The position numbers were made by a program, and so were the translations under genes. The notes beneath the pieces are model-generated. The model did no database searches. It saw only the letters and a program-made list of their open reading frames with translations, and was not told the DNA's origin. A stretch of DNA of 64,000 nucleotides from Tanticharoenia sakaeratensis NBRC 103193. GTDB taxonomy: Bacteria > Pseudomonadota > Alphaproteobacteria > Acetobacterales > Acetobacteraceae. Location: contig NZ_BALE01000031.1 in assembly GCF_000963885.1 (NCBI RefSeq), positions 1 to 64,000 of the forward strand. Reading direction: 5' to 3'. Shown here one piece after another: positions 27,346 to 35,799 of this stretch. Position 1 is the stretch's first letter, and each line of letters opens with the position of its first letter.

Positions 27346-28925
27346 CCCGTCGACCCGACACTCGCACAAATGCCGTCAACCGGCGTACCATGGTCGGCCT
27401 GGGCCTCGCCATTCCCCTCGCGGCACCCGCCGCGGCCGCCACCGCGAACGGTACGGCGGCGCTCAGAGTGGACGAAGCCATTCTGCGGCAGCACGGCGCA
27501 GCACTCGACGGCCACACGGACGATCTGAGCGTCTTCCAGTCGTTCGTGGATCACGCTTCAACGGCAACGCCCGACAATTCCTGCCCACTGATCCTGTTCG
27601 ACCTCCCGGCCTGCACGATCCTCTTCTCCGGCCCGCTGCAAACCGGAAGGTGCAACATCACCGTGCGCGGCGCCGGTCAGGATCTGACGCTTTTCATTAT
27701 GCGCACAGGCGGTCAGGGTCTGCTGCAGCACGGTACCGAGCAGCATCCCGCATCGGGCTATCTGCAGTTGCAGGACATCGGTTTTCATGACGGCAACCCG
27801 AAAGGGAGCGGCTGCACGGGCATCTCGATCCATTTCGCCGAAAACGCGCCCCAGTCGGCCATGACCTGGCAAGGCGTCGCTCTGCGCAAATGGACCCAGG
27901 GTGCACGGGTCGTGAACTGCCCGCGCAACTGGCATTGTGAAAACGTCACGGTCTTCGGGCCGGATTTCGCCCTGCAGTCAGGTGCGGGGTTCGGAATCGC
28001 CAGTGCGCCACGGTTCGCCCAAGGGTGTTTCACCTACGTCTTCATCAACGTGCTGGTCGCCAATTACACTTGGGGTTGGGACTATGACATCCAGTCTCCC
28101 CTCGAGGGGCAGCGCTTTTACTCCTGCACCTGCTATAACGGCTGGGGCATGGTGCGCGCTCGCGTTCATGCGACCCCGGATGCGCGCGACTCACTTGATG
28201 AAAGCTACCGCAGCGTCATCTGGTATTTCATGGAGTGCGACTGGCAGGGGTTCGGATACGCACTGGATCTCGTGCACTGCCGGAACATCATCGTGCGCGG
28301 AGGCTTCTATATCGCCAACCGTAACACGGATCACCTGCCGATACCTGATGCGCGCCCACGCCGCCGCTACATGAGTTTCGTCGGCTGCGGGGACATCCTG
28401 CTTGACGGCGTCAAATTCGACGTCTTTGCCGGAAGCGAGCCTGACCTTTCGCTCGTCTATGTCGATGCATCATCCGACCACTTCCGGGCACGAGACACGA
28501 ATGTGCTGTCGTATGCGCCGATCCACTGCGCCTTCGAATTCGCAGACACGGACAAGCCCAATCCCCAGCGCAACACACTGTCCGAAATCGACACGGTCTG
28601 GGCTGCGTGGTCGGGCGGCGAGAAAGTTCGCGACAACGGCGGCAACCAGATCGCCCAGACGTCTGCGCGCGACCTTGGCGGCGACATGACGGCGGCCGGC
28701 AGGATCTCCCTTCAGGGCAGTGCCAAAGTGACGGGACGGCAGATGCAGATCGCGCTCCCCCGTCGGCCAGGTGGTCAGCCCTGGTTCTCAAAACCGCCTG
28801 TCGTGATGGTTCAGGGCCAAGGCGGCGAAGCGCCCGTCAACCTGCTGGATGTGACGATTGAACGGATAATTGTTAAAGCCGACAGCAAGGTTACAAACGT
28901 CATGTGGACGGCTGTCGGGGAATGA
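27342..28925 (+). CDS. Exported beta-helix (pectate-lyase-fold-like) protein
   Basis: 527 aa. NRRTMVGLGLAIPLAAPAAA near residue 13 looks like a Tat-type or Sec signal (paired Arg, hydrophobic core, Ala-rich end). The mature part reads as a right-handed beta-helix: GRCNITVRGAGQDLTLF, then regular short strands and turns to about residue 450. The first ~60 mature residues ('DGHTDDLSVFQSFVD') match the 'D.tdD..A.q..id' opening of pectate-lyase/tailspike-fold proteins. It may be a polysaccharide lyase, epimerase or binding protein acting on the capsule in the periplasm. ATGA overlap with the upstream giant gene makes it the last operon member. Confidence 0.7.
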   Translation: MTRRPDTRTNAVNRRTMVGLGLAIPLAAPAAAATANGTAALRVDEAILRQHGAALDGHTDDLSVFQSFVDHASTATPDNSCPLILFDLPACTILFSGPLQTGRCNITVRGAGQDLTLFIMRTGGQGLLQHGTEQHPASGYLQLQDIGFHDGNPKGSGCTGISIHFAENAPQSAMTWQGVALRKWTQGARVVNCPRNWHCENVTVFGPDFALQSGAGFGIASAPRFAQGCFTYVFINVLVANYTWGWDYDIQSPLEGQRFYSCTCYNGWGMVRARVHATPDARDSLDESYRSVIWYFMECDWQGFGYALDLVHCRNIIVRGGFYIANRNTDHLPIPDARPRRRYMSFVGCGDILLDGVKFDVFAGSEPDLSLVYVDASSDHFRARDTNVLSYAPIHCAFEFADTDKPNPQRNTLSEIDTVWAAWSGGEKVRDNGGNQIAQTSARDLGGDMTAAGRISLQGSAKVTGRQMQIALPRRPGGQPWFSKPPVVMVQGQGGEAPVNLLDVTIERIIVKADSKVTNVMWTAVGE

Positions 28926-28940
28926 CAGCGCGTCCCTCCA

Positions 28941-29735
28941 TCACTCGACCCGGATGAACTTCCTGACGCGCAGCGTCAGGGAGAGGCCGATCATGATCAT
29001 GATGCTCGTCGCATAAGCATCATACGTCATGCTGTAATAAGGGTGCATTGTGTCCCCGAACTGGCCGCCCCGGATCATCTCGATGTTGTTGACCGACGGA
29101 GACCAGAGCATGAGATTGCGCGCCCGCTCGGGAAGCCAGGCGCAGATCGAGAAAGCGCCGGAAAATGGCAGCGACAGGTAGGAAAACACGCCGACGGACT
29201 TTTCCACCAGCTCGGATCGCTGGCTCAGGGCCGCAACCAGCAGGGCTGTCGCAAACGAGAAGGCACACTGGAAAAGGATCCCGGCATAGAGCAGCCCGAT
29301 GTCCTTCGGTGGCTCCATGTAGCCGATCAGTATCGCACCGCTTGCCACGATAAGGCCGGCCATGAGCGTCCCCATGATCTCAAGGGCGCTTCTGGCCGCA
29401 ATGATGTCGAGCGGGGTGACCTGACGATGGTACAGCAGGCTTCCGTTCGCCTCGAAAGCGCGGATCGACGACATGAGGCAGTGTCGCCACATCGTCAGCG
29501 GCACATATCCCGTAACCACGACTGCAGTTGTCTGGAGCCCATGATCGTGTGCCGGTCGAATGGCCGTCCATGCGATGGCAACGCCTGCACAGAAAAGGAT
29601 CGGCTCGCCGACGATCCACAAATACCCCAGGTTCTCGCGTCCGAATCTTGTATGGAGTTCGCGCATCATCAGTGCGCCGATGACCCTTATCTGGATCTGA
29701 AAACTCGCGCGAAGTCTCTGCCCGATGCCACGCAT
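28941..29735 (-). CDS. kpsM: Capsule ABC exporter permease, KpsM-like
   Basis: 264 aa, the usual KpsM/ABC-2 length, with six predicted membrane segments. The N-terminal MRELHTRFGRENLGYLW is the classic KpsM/Wzm amphipathic start, and GYVPLTMWRHC and LPFSGAF fit the family. ATG 29735 was preferred to 29873: the 46 extra residues are hydrophilic and unlike KpsM, and GGAGG lies 12 bases upstream. It forms the inner-membrane channel with KpsT. Unusually it is separated from kpsT by about 3.3 kb and three plus-strand genes, and it converges on the beta-helix gene. Confidence 0.9.
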   Translation of the reverse strand: MRGIGQRLRASFQIQIRVIGALMMRELHTRFGRENLGYLWIVGEPILFCAGVAIAWTAIRPAHDHGLQTTAVVVTGYVPLTMWRHCLMSSIRAFEANGSLLYHRQVTPLDIIAARSALEIMGTLMAGLIVASGAILIGYMEPPKDIGLLYAGILFQCAFSFATALLVAALSQRSELVEKSVGVFSYLSLPFSGAFSICAWLPERARNLMLWSPSVNNIEMIRGGQFGDTMHPYYSMTYDAYATSIMIMIGLSLTLRVRKFIRVE

Positions 29736-29952
29736 ACGATTAATCCGCCTCCATGGCACCGGTCCGGTGCGCTGATTGTCGTCTTCCACGGATGTGCTTT
29801 CGGGGCACCTTGCCTCGTCAGGGCACCTATCGCATACATTCGGCCGCCGATAAACACGTCTCGCCGGAGGCACCCTAGTGTGTAACCGCGGCTGGCTGCC
29901 GGCCGCCCGAAGAGGAAGCTGATGATATATCGCTGCCGGGATAGAGGATTCG

Positions 29953-30981
29953 ATGACCTTACGTGACGTTCAGACCGTCTGGGGCGGAAGCAGGCTCGTC
30001 AGATCCCGACCGCTCGTCGAAACACACCACGACGTCATCTTCGTACCGCTTACCGAAGGGGTCGACATTGTTCAGGACCCCCGCTGGGGGCTCTTTTCCA
30101 GAGACGGGCGGCTGATAGAGGCATCAGGGTATTTTCGCGGTAAGGAACATCGCCTCGTCTGTCACAATCACAGGACAGACCTCGATATCAATACGCTCCC
30201 GGTAGCCCCTGAAGAGCACTATATCTACGGCGGTCCGATCATTTATCACTTCGGGCATTTTCTCATCACATCCATGGCACGCCTGTGGTGCCTGGAACAG
30301 GCGCCGCTGACCGCCCCGCTACTGTGTCACAGCCACGGCCCCATCCCGAACTGGTTCCATCTGCCTTATCGTGGGCAGCTTTGGGGCGCCTGCGGGATAG
30401 ACCAGGCGTCCTTCTCCACGTTCGATCGTCCCACGCGCATTCGAAGCATCACTATCCCGCGCGTGTCCCTGGAAGAACAGAACTTTGTTCATGCGGCATA
30501 CGGCAGAATGTGCCGACGGATCGGCGATGCCCTGATCGGCGACACGCCGATCAGGGACAATTCCCGCCCTGTCTATTTGAGCAAGCACCTGATGAAGGGC
30601 GGCGTCACAAAGATAGGGAACGAAGACGAGATCATCTCTGTCTTCCAGGACGCCGGCATCGACATCATCGCTCCTGAAACACTCAGTTTCGTTGATCAGA
30701 TCCGCCTGTTTCGAGAGCGTCGCATTATCATCGGAACACCTTCGTCCGCTTTTCACATGAGTGCATTCTCGGCAAGAGCGAATGACATCTTCTGTCTCCT
30801 CCCGAACGATCTTCTGAACAGCAACTTCCTTCTGATAGACAAGATCGCAAACAACAAGAGCCGCTATCTTTTCTCCACGAAAGGTTTCGAGGCTTTCAGT
30901 AATTCAGAAGGTTTTTCTGCATACAGCATTATAAACAGTCCTCGGGAAGTCGCTCAGGAACTTTTGGACCGAATAGAGTAA
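29953..30981 (+). CDS. GT61-family (DUF563) glycosyltransferase
   Basis: 342 aa. GGPIIYHFGHFLITSMARLW (about 93-112), RPVYLSKHL, GNEDEIISVF, ETLSFVDQIRLFRE and GTPSSAFHMSAFS reproduce the GT61/DUF563 'capsular polysaccharide biosynthesis' pattern. There is an AGAGG ribosome-binding site six bases before the ATG. The gene sits between kpsM and the outer-membrane export gene, so it probably acts on the same polymer. The sugar is unknown; GT61 bacterial members are poorly characterised. Confidence 0.82.
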   Translation: MTLRDVQTVWGGSRLVRSRPLVETHHDVIFVPLTEGVDIVQDPRWGLFSRDGRLIEASGYFRGKEHRLVCHNHRTDLDINTLPVAPEEHYIYGGPIIYHFGHFLITSMARLWCLEQAPLTAPLLCHSHGPIPNWFHLPYRGQLWGACGIDQASFSTFDRPTRIRSITIPRVSLEEQNFVHAAYGRMCRRIGDALIGDTPIRDNSRPVYLSKHLMKGGVTKIGNEDEIISVFQDAGIDIIAPETLSFVDQIRLFRERRIIIGTPSSAFHMSAFSARANDIFCLLPNDLLNSNFLLIDKIANNKSRYLFSTKGFEAFSNSEGFSAYSIINSPREVAQELLDRIE

Positions 30982-30992
30982 GGACGCACCCG

Positions 30993-31634
30993 GTGTCTCT
31001 TTTTGACAGTTTCGTTAACACAACAAGCGGCAAGATCGAGAAAAACGCTCATTTTTTCGCGCTCTATGACCGCTATCTGGCGCGATACAGGAACCACCCC
31101 TGCGTCCTGTACATCGTGATCGACAGCGCGCATGCAGAAGCGCAGGCCGAAATGTGGGCGCGCTACCTCGGCGCATTCGCCCAGATCGTCTGTCTGACCG
31201 AGCATGACTTCGACAGGCCGCAAATCCATGGAAGGCGCTCCGACCTCACCGACCCCTCGTTCAGAATGCGTCTTCTTGAGGAATTCGGCCCTGCCGACAT
31301 CGTGATAGACGACGGCACTCACCTGCCTGACATAACCATCTCCACATTCGAGATCCTGATGGATCTCATGACTAATACCGGCCTGTATTTCATCGAGGAC
31401 ACCTACACGGCCTACTGGTCCAGCTATCAGGGCGAAGTGGGACGCGACAGCACGGTGATCGGCTATACCAAGGCGCTCATTGACGAGTTGCACGCCAGCT
31501 ATACGAGCCATGCCATTCCGCCCAACGCATTCAGCGCACGCGTGTGTGGTATACACATTTATGACGGGCTGATCATTTATGAGTTCGGTCGCAACACCAA
31601 CCATCGGAGCATGACCAACCTCGCAACGTCATAA
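30993..31634 (+). CDS. Class I methyltransferase-like protein with altered SAM motif
   Basis: 213 aa. HFFALYDRYLARY, EMWARYLGAFAQI and DIVIDDGTHLPDIT match the sugar/cephalosporin-hydroxylase-like methyltransferase family, in which an EIGv..GGS motif I normally precedes the 'MW..YF' segment. Here motif I reads LYIVIDSAHAEAQ, without the glycines. The protein may therefore not bind SAM normally. GTG start at 30993 with AAGGA about nine bases upstream; 11 bp after the GT61 stop, so probably co-transcribed. Confidence 0.65.
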   Translation: MSLFDSFVNTTSGKIEKNAHFFALYDRYLARYRNHPCVLYIVIDSAHAEAQAEMWARYLGAFAQIVCLTEHDFDRPQIHGRRSDLTDPSFRMRLLEEFGPADIVIDDGTHLPDITISTFEILMDLMTNTGLYFIEDTYTAYWSSYQGEVGRDSTVIGYTKALIDELHASYTSHAIPPNAFSARVCGIHIYDGLIIYEFGRNTNHRSMTNLATS

Positions 31635-31771
31635 ACATGCCGGAATACGACCGTACATGCCGTACGGAAGTTTTCTGTGCACCCGAGGTTCCGGCGATGG
31701 CTCTGGACCATGCGGTCACACTGTGCCAACAGGGCTCCACCGCCGGTTCGAACGGGATTAAGAAACAAAAC

Positions 31772-33004
31772 ATGATCGTCAAGCGTTCCCGCCCGCTGCG
31801 GCCCTCCCGCGTGGCCTGTCTCGCCCTGCTCGGATTGTCGCAGACAGCACTTCTGGCATTGTCGGCCTGCGATACCCTGCCCGACAGCGGACCGAGCGAA
31901 AGCACGGTGCTGCAAACCGCACGGGACGCAAAGCGCAACCCGCTCGATTTTGCCGTAATGCCGATCACGCCTCAGGTTGCCAGCACGCTCGCTGCTGAAA
32001 TCCCGCCGCTGGTCTCGTCACTCGATACGGCCGACAACGCACCCGTTCACAACGATCGCATCGGTCCTGGCGACGTGCTGACGATCACGGTCTTCGAGCT
32101 GGGCAGCGGCCTGTTCTCGTCGGGCGGCGCGGCATCGGCGGCGCAGTCCAGCGAACTCAGCGCCGTTTCCGGCGGCACGACCGGAGTGACCAATCAGAAT
32201 CTGCCGCCGACGGAGGTCGAAGCGGACGGATCGATCGCCATTCCCTATGTCGGTCGCCTGCAGGTCGGCGGCATGACGCCACAGGCCGTGGCGGGCCTGA
32301 TCCGGACGCGACTGGGCAGCAAGTCGCAGAATGCCCAGGTGATGGTGCGCATCGCCAATGATATCGCCAACACCGTCATCGTCTCGGGCGAGGTGCATCA
32401 TCCGGGCCGCATCGTGCTCAGCACCGCTCAAGAACGCCTTTCAGACCTGATCGCCATCGCAGGCGGCGCGATCTATCCCCCCGAAGATACGCACGTCCAG
32501 CTCGTCAGACGTGATCACACAGCGGCGACAGATCTCGGGACACTCGAAACCTATCCGGAAGAGGACATCCGCGCCCGTCCGAATGACCGGGTCCACGTGA
32601 TCTATCAGCCGCGGACCTATACCGTTTTCGGTGCAAGCGGAAAGGATGTGACCGAGACACCGTTCAAGTCGCCGCATGTGTCGCTGGCGGAGGCGCTGGC
32701 ACGTATCGGTGGGCCCGCAGACAGCCGTGCCGACCCCAACGCCGCATTCCTGTTCCGCTTTGAAACGCCGCAGACCGCACGCAACATGGGCATCACGACA
32801 CCTGCAACGCCGCAAGGCGTGCCGGTCGTCTACCAGCTCGACATGATGAACCCCACGTCCTACTTCCTGGCGCAGCGCGTCCCGATGAAGAGCCGCGACG
32901 TGTTGCTGATCGCCAATGCGAAGACCAACCGGTTCTACAAGTTCAATCAGTTGATCAGCACATTGATCAGCCCGGCCATCACGGCCGCGTGGGTCGCACG
33001 CTAA
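31772..33004 (+). CDS. Wza/KpsD/BexD-like outer-membrane polysaccharide export lipoprotein
   Basis: 410 aa from ATG 31772. A basic N-terminus (MIVKRSRPLRPSR), a hydrophobic stretch and the lipobox LSAC mark a lipoprotein. RIGPGDVLTITVFE is the opening of the polysaccharide-export (PF02563) domain, followed by ADGSIAIPYVGRLQVGG and SLBB-like repeats (VIVSGEVHHPGRIVL, TVFGASG). It should form the outer-membrane channel for capsule export. Starting at 31637 would place 45 non-signal residues before the lipobox, so 31772 is preferred. It ends convergent with kpsT across a strong hairpin. Confidence 0.88.
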   Translation: MIVKRSRPLRPSRVACLALLGLSQTALLALSACDTLPDSGPSESTVLQTARDAKRNPLDFAVMPITPQVASTLAAEIPPLVSSLDTADNAPVHNDRIGPGDVLTITVFELGSGLFSSGGAASAAQSSELSAVSGGTTGVTNQNLPPTEVEADGSIAIPYVGRLQVGGMTPQAVAGLIRTRLGSKSQNAQVMVRIANDIANTVIVSGEVHHPGRIVLSTAQERLSDLIAIAGGAIYPPEDTHVQLVRRDHTAATDLGTLETYPEEDIRARPNDRVHVIYQPRTYTVFGASGKDVTETPFKSPHVSLAEALARIGGPADSRADPNAAFLFRFETPQTARNMGITTPATPQGVPVVYQLDMMNPTSYFLAQRVPMKSRDVLLIANAKTNRFYKFNQLISTLISPAITAAWVAR

Positions 33005-33012
33005 GGCAGCTA

Positions 33013-33048
33013 CAGGCGCTCTCCGGGATTTGTCCCCTAGAGCGCCTG
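33013..33048. terminator. Bidirectional hairpin between export gene and kpsT
   Basis: CAGGCGCTCT (33013-33022) pairs perfectly with AGAGCGCCTG (33039-33048); the loop contains an inner GGGA/TCCC stem. The right arm includes the kpsT 3' end. It is well placed to terminate both convergent transcripts, although T-runs are absent. Confidence 0.6.
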
Positions 33049-33684
33049 ATAGACCTCGATGGCTTCCTCGAGAGTGTCATAGGGCTTCAGATGCCCGGAA
33101 TCGAGCACGGCTACACGGTCACATGTGTCGCGCATGAAGCCCATATCGTGTGAAACCACGATCAGCGAACGCTCACTTCGCTTGTTGAACAGTTCGTCCT
33201 GACATCGTTTATGGAAGCGCGCGTCGCCGACCATGATGACTTCGTCGATCAGATAGCAGTCGAATTCGATGACGATCGACAACGCAAAGGCAAGACGCGC
33301 GCGCATTCCGGAGGAGTATGTCTTGACCGGCTCGATAAGCTGACGCCCCAGCTCCGCAAAATCATCTACAAACGCGCGCGTCTCGGTGTAATCGAGATTG
33401 TAAATCCGACAGACGAACTTGAGGTTGTCGAGACCGCTTAGGCTGCCCTGAAATGCACCACCGAACGCCAGCGGCCAGGACACACTCATCGTGCGCTCGA
33501 TGCGCCCGGCGGTCATGTGCTCAACGCCACCGATCAAACGGATCAATGTGGATTTGCCGGCACCGTTTCGCCCGAGAATGCCCAGCTTCTCACCACGGTT
33601 AAGCGTGAAGCAAACCTTGTTAAGCACGCGACGGCTACCCCCATGAACGGGATAGTCCTTCGTGACGTCAATGCAACGGAGCAT
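33037..33684 (-). CDS. kpsT: Capsule ABC exporter ATPase, KpsT-like
   Basis: 215 aa, full KpsT length. Walker A GRNGAGKST at 38-46, ABC signature YSSGMRARL at 123, Walker B CYLIDE at 143-148, H-loop SHD at 178. SWPLAFGGAFQGSLSG and DEVIMVGDARF are typical of polysaccharide-exporter ATPases. It energises KpsM. The start lies 6 bp after the kpsE stop, so kpsE-kpsT is an operon. Confidence 0.93.
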   Translation of the reverse strand: MLRCIDVTKDYPVHGGSRRVLNKVCFTLNRGEKLGILGRNGAGKSTLIRLIGGVEHMTAGRIERTMSVSWPLAFGGAFQGSLSGLDNLKFVCRIYNLDYTETRAFVDDFAELGRQLIEPVKTYSSGMRARLAFALSIVIEFDCYLIDEVIMVGDARFHKRCQDELFNKRSERSLIVVSHDMGFMRDTCDRVAVLDSGHLKPYDTLEEAIEVYQAL

Positions 33685-33690
33685 GGGCGC

Positions 33691-34860
33691 TCAGACGCTC
33701 TTGTGCTCGCGTGCACCGGAAATCAGCAACGCACCCATCAGGTAGAAAGCCAGCATGGTGGCGAAGACAATGGCCACGTCGGCCAGGCTCCGCGGATAGG
33801 CAGCGTAATCGGGCAGATCAGGCTGGGTCACCTCGTCGAGATATAATTGCTGACGGTCTGCCTGAATCCGAGCGGCATCCAATGCCGCATCCGCCGCGCT
33901 CACTTCGCGTTCCAACAACTGACGCTGGAAGGTCAGCTCATCATAGCCACTGATCTTCGGCACGAATGAACTGTCTGCTCCCGTGACCTTGGTCGAAGAC
34001 TGTGCGATTTCCTCGCCAAGCGCGGTCAGCCTGCGGTTCAGGACATCAATCAAGGGGCTGTTCGGTGTCGAGCGCCGCAGTTGTTCGAGCTGAATGCGCG
34101 TCGTCATCTGCATCGTCTCGAGACCGGCAATATCTTTCAGCAGCGGCTGTGACTGCCGTTGCGGATCGATCATCGCCGTCTGGTTACGATAGGCATCGAT
34201 CTTGCTGTTCACTACGCGCAGGCGGGCGATCGCCGCGTCGCGCTCGCGCAGCGAGGCGGCGATCGTGTTCTCGCGCTGACGGGCGTTCATCTCGTTGACG
34301 AGCTGCTCGGCTGCCGTCAGCAGCGCCTTGGCGATCCGCTGCGAATCAGTCGCGCTGAACGTCCGGACCTGCAGGGTCGACAGGCCGGTTGTCGTATCCA
34401 GCTCGGCTTTGACGTGCCGTCGGTAGTACGAAAAGAAGTGCTCGAACGTCGTTCCCGAATAGAAATTCGGGAAACGGGCGATTGCATCCGCTTTCGGCGT
34501 GTCATAGACGCGGGCAAGATCCTGCGTCTGCAGCAACAGATGCGCCGCATCGCGCGACGTCACATAATCTTGAACGGCATACGTATCTTCGCTGCCGCTC
34601 GAGCTTCCCGGCGAAAGAAGTCCGGCCAGCATGCCCGGGGTCTGGGACGTCTGGCCGCGAACGACGAATTCGGCCTCGGACATGTACTGCGGGGATGCGA
34701 CCAGCCCGTAATAGCCGGCTGCAACGAGGGTCGGAAACACGACCACGCCGAGAAACGTCGCACGACGTCTCACCCAGGCCAGCACGCCGACCATGCGGCC
34801 GGACTCATCCGTTGCCGCCCCCGAGAAATTCCGCCGCAGACTAAGGGATGCCCTGTTCAT
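33691..34860 (-). CDS. kpsE: Capsule export inner-membrane adaptor, KpsE/BexC/CtrB-like
   Basis: About 389 aa. There is an N-terminal membrane helix (FLGVVVFPTLVAAGYYGL), a 'SPQYMSEAEFVVRG' Wzz-type start to the periplasmic domain, a long coiled-coil-rich middle (about 180-330), PDLPDYAAYPR before the end and a C-terminal membrane helix (VAIVFATMLAFYLMGALLI). This matches the PCP-3 adaptor linking KpsMT to the outer-membrane channel, without a kinase domain. ATG 34860 was chosen; a TTG at 34890 in frame is possible. The ribosome-binding site is weak either way. Confidence 0.88.
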   Translation of the reverse strand: MNRASLSLRRNFSGAATDESGRMVGVLAWVRRRATFLGVVVFPTLVAAGYYGLVASPQYMSEAEFVVRGQTSQTPGMLAGLLSPGSSSGSEDTYAVQDYVTSRDAAHLLLQTQDLARVYDTPKADAIARFPNFYSGTTFEHFFSYYRRHVKAELDTTTGLSTLQVRTFSATDSQRIAKALLTAAEQLVNEMNARQRENTIAASLRERDAAIARLRVVNSKIDAYRNQTAMIDPQRQSQPLLKDIAGLETMQMTTRIQLEQLRRSTPNSPLIDVLNRRLTALGEEIAQSSTKVTGADSSFVPKISGYDELTFQRQLLEREVSAADAALDAARIQADRQQLYLDEVTQPDLPDYAAYPRSLADVAIVFATMLAFYLMGALLISGAREHKSV

Positions 34861-35060
34861 GCGAATGGCTTGCCCCAAACTTTGCTCCAAGGCAACACAT
34901 CCGCGGCAAGCCTGTGAACGAACATGTCAGAAGCGCTCGAAACGGGCACCAAATTGCCACAATTCTTTTTCAGATCAAGATGTTCAGCCAGACTGCCGCC
35001 GACGAAAGCGCTTGCGTTTGCGGAGAAACTTGCAGACAGCGTGGGACTTAAATGCGATGT

Positions 35061-35083
35061 GACGTGAGGTGGCAACTCACGTC
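35061..35083. repeat. Perfect inverted repeat in the kpsE–hydroxylase divergent region
   Basis: GACGTGAG-gtggcaa-CTCACGTC: an 8-bp inverted repeat with a seven-base spacer, about 96 bp upstream of the hydroxylase start and 200 bp upstream of kpsE. The shape fits an operator or a small hairpin. The rest of the 318-bp gap (34861-35178) shows no gene. Confidence 0.4.
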
Positions 35084-35178
35084 TGGTACATTTGCCCTTG
35101 CTGTCGCTGCAAAGGGTAGATTTCAGTCCGTGGCGATGGGTTTGATTCGGCTCCGGTGTTGCTAGTAGGTGTGAAGCC

Positions 35179-35787
35179 ATGTTCCGTGTTGTCCGCGCAC
35201 ACCCCAGCCGCATCCGCCTGTTCCAGAACAAGTGGCTCGAGCTGACCACATTGACGCCCCTGCCGGTGTTTCTCGGCGTCTGGCTGCCTGTGGCCATACT
35301 GATGGTTGTCGTCGCGTTTCGGGAGAATGCCCTGATGACAGCGGCGATCGGCCTCATCGCTGGGGGAGCCGTATGGGCGGGCTTCGAATATCTGGCCCAC
35401 CGCTACATCTTTCATCTGAACCTGAGCTCGCGCCTCGGGCGACACATGATCTTCCTCATCCACGGCAATCATCACGCGGATCCGGCCGATCCGTTGAGAA
35501 GCATCATGCCGCTCACCGTGACCATTCCGCTGGGGCTCCTGATCTGGCTCGCATGCCATGCCGCAGGAGATACCGTGGGGGACGCGGTCTTCGCGGGTTT
35601 CGTGATGGGCTACATATCCTACGACTTCGTGCATTGGTCATGCCATCAGACGCGTGCTCACGGACGTCTGGCTCTTGCGCTGCGCCGTCATCATCTGCTG
35701 CATCACTACGCACGACGAGACGGAAACTACGCGACGACCGTGCCCATGCTCGACCGGCTCTTCCACACACGCATCCGGTCCCGCTGA
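35179..35787 (+). CDS. Fatty acid hydroxylase / sterol desaturase superfamily protein
   Basis: 202 aa with four hydrophobic segments and the histidine boxes of PF04116: EYLAHRYIFH (about 70-79), HGNHHADPADP (about 95-105), VHWSCHQT and RRHHLLHHY. The layout resembles Scs7-type fatty acid 2-hydroxylases. It may hydroxylate lipid A acyl chains, ceramide or another membrane lipid; substrate unknown. GAAG precedes the ATG at about five bases. The next glycosyltransferase starts 13 bp after its stop, so they are probably co-transcribed. Confidence 0.8.
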   Translation: MFRVVRAHPSRIRLFQNKWLELTTLTPLPVFLGVWLPVAILMVVVAFRENALMTAAIGLIAGGAVWAGFEYLAHRYIFHLNLSSRLGRHMIFLIHGNHHADPADPLRSIMPLTVTIPLGLLIWLACHAAGDTVGDAVFAGFVMGYISYDFVHWSCHQTRAHGRLALALRRHHLLHHYARRDGNYATTVPMLDRLFHTRIRSR

Positions 35788-35799
35788 TCGTCACGTTTC

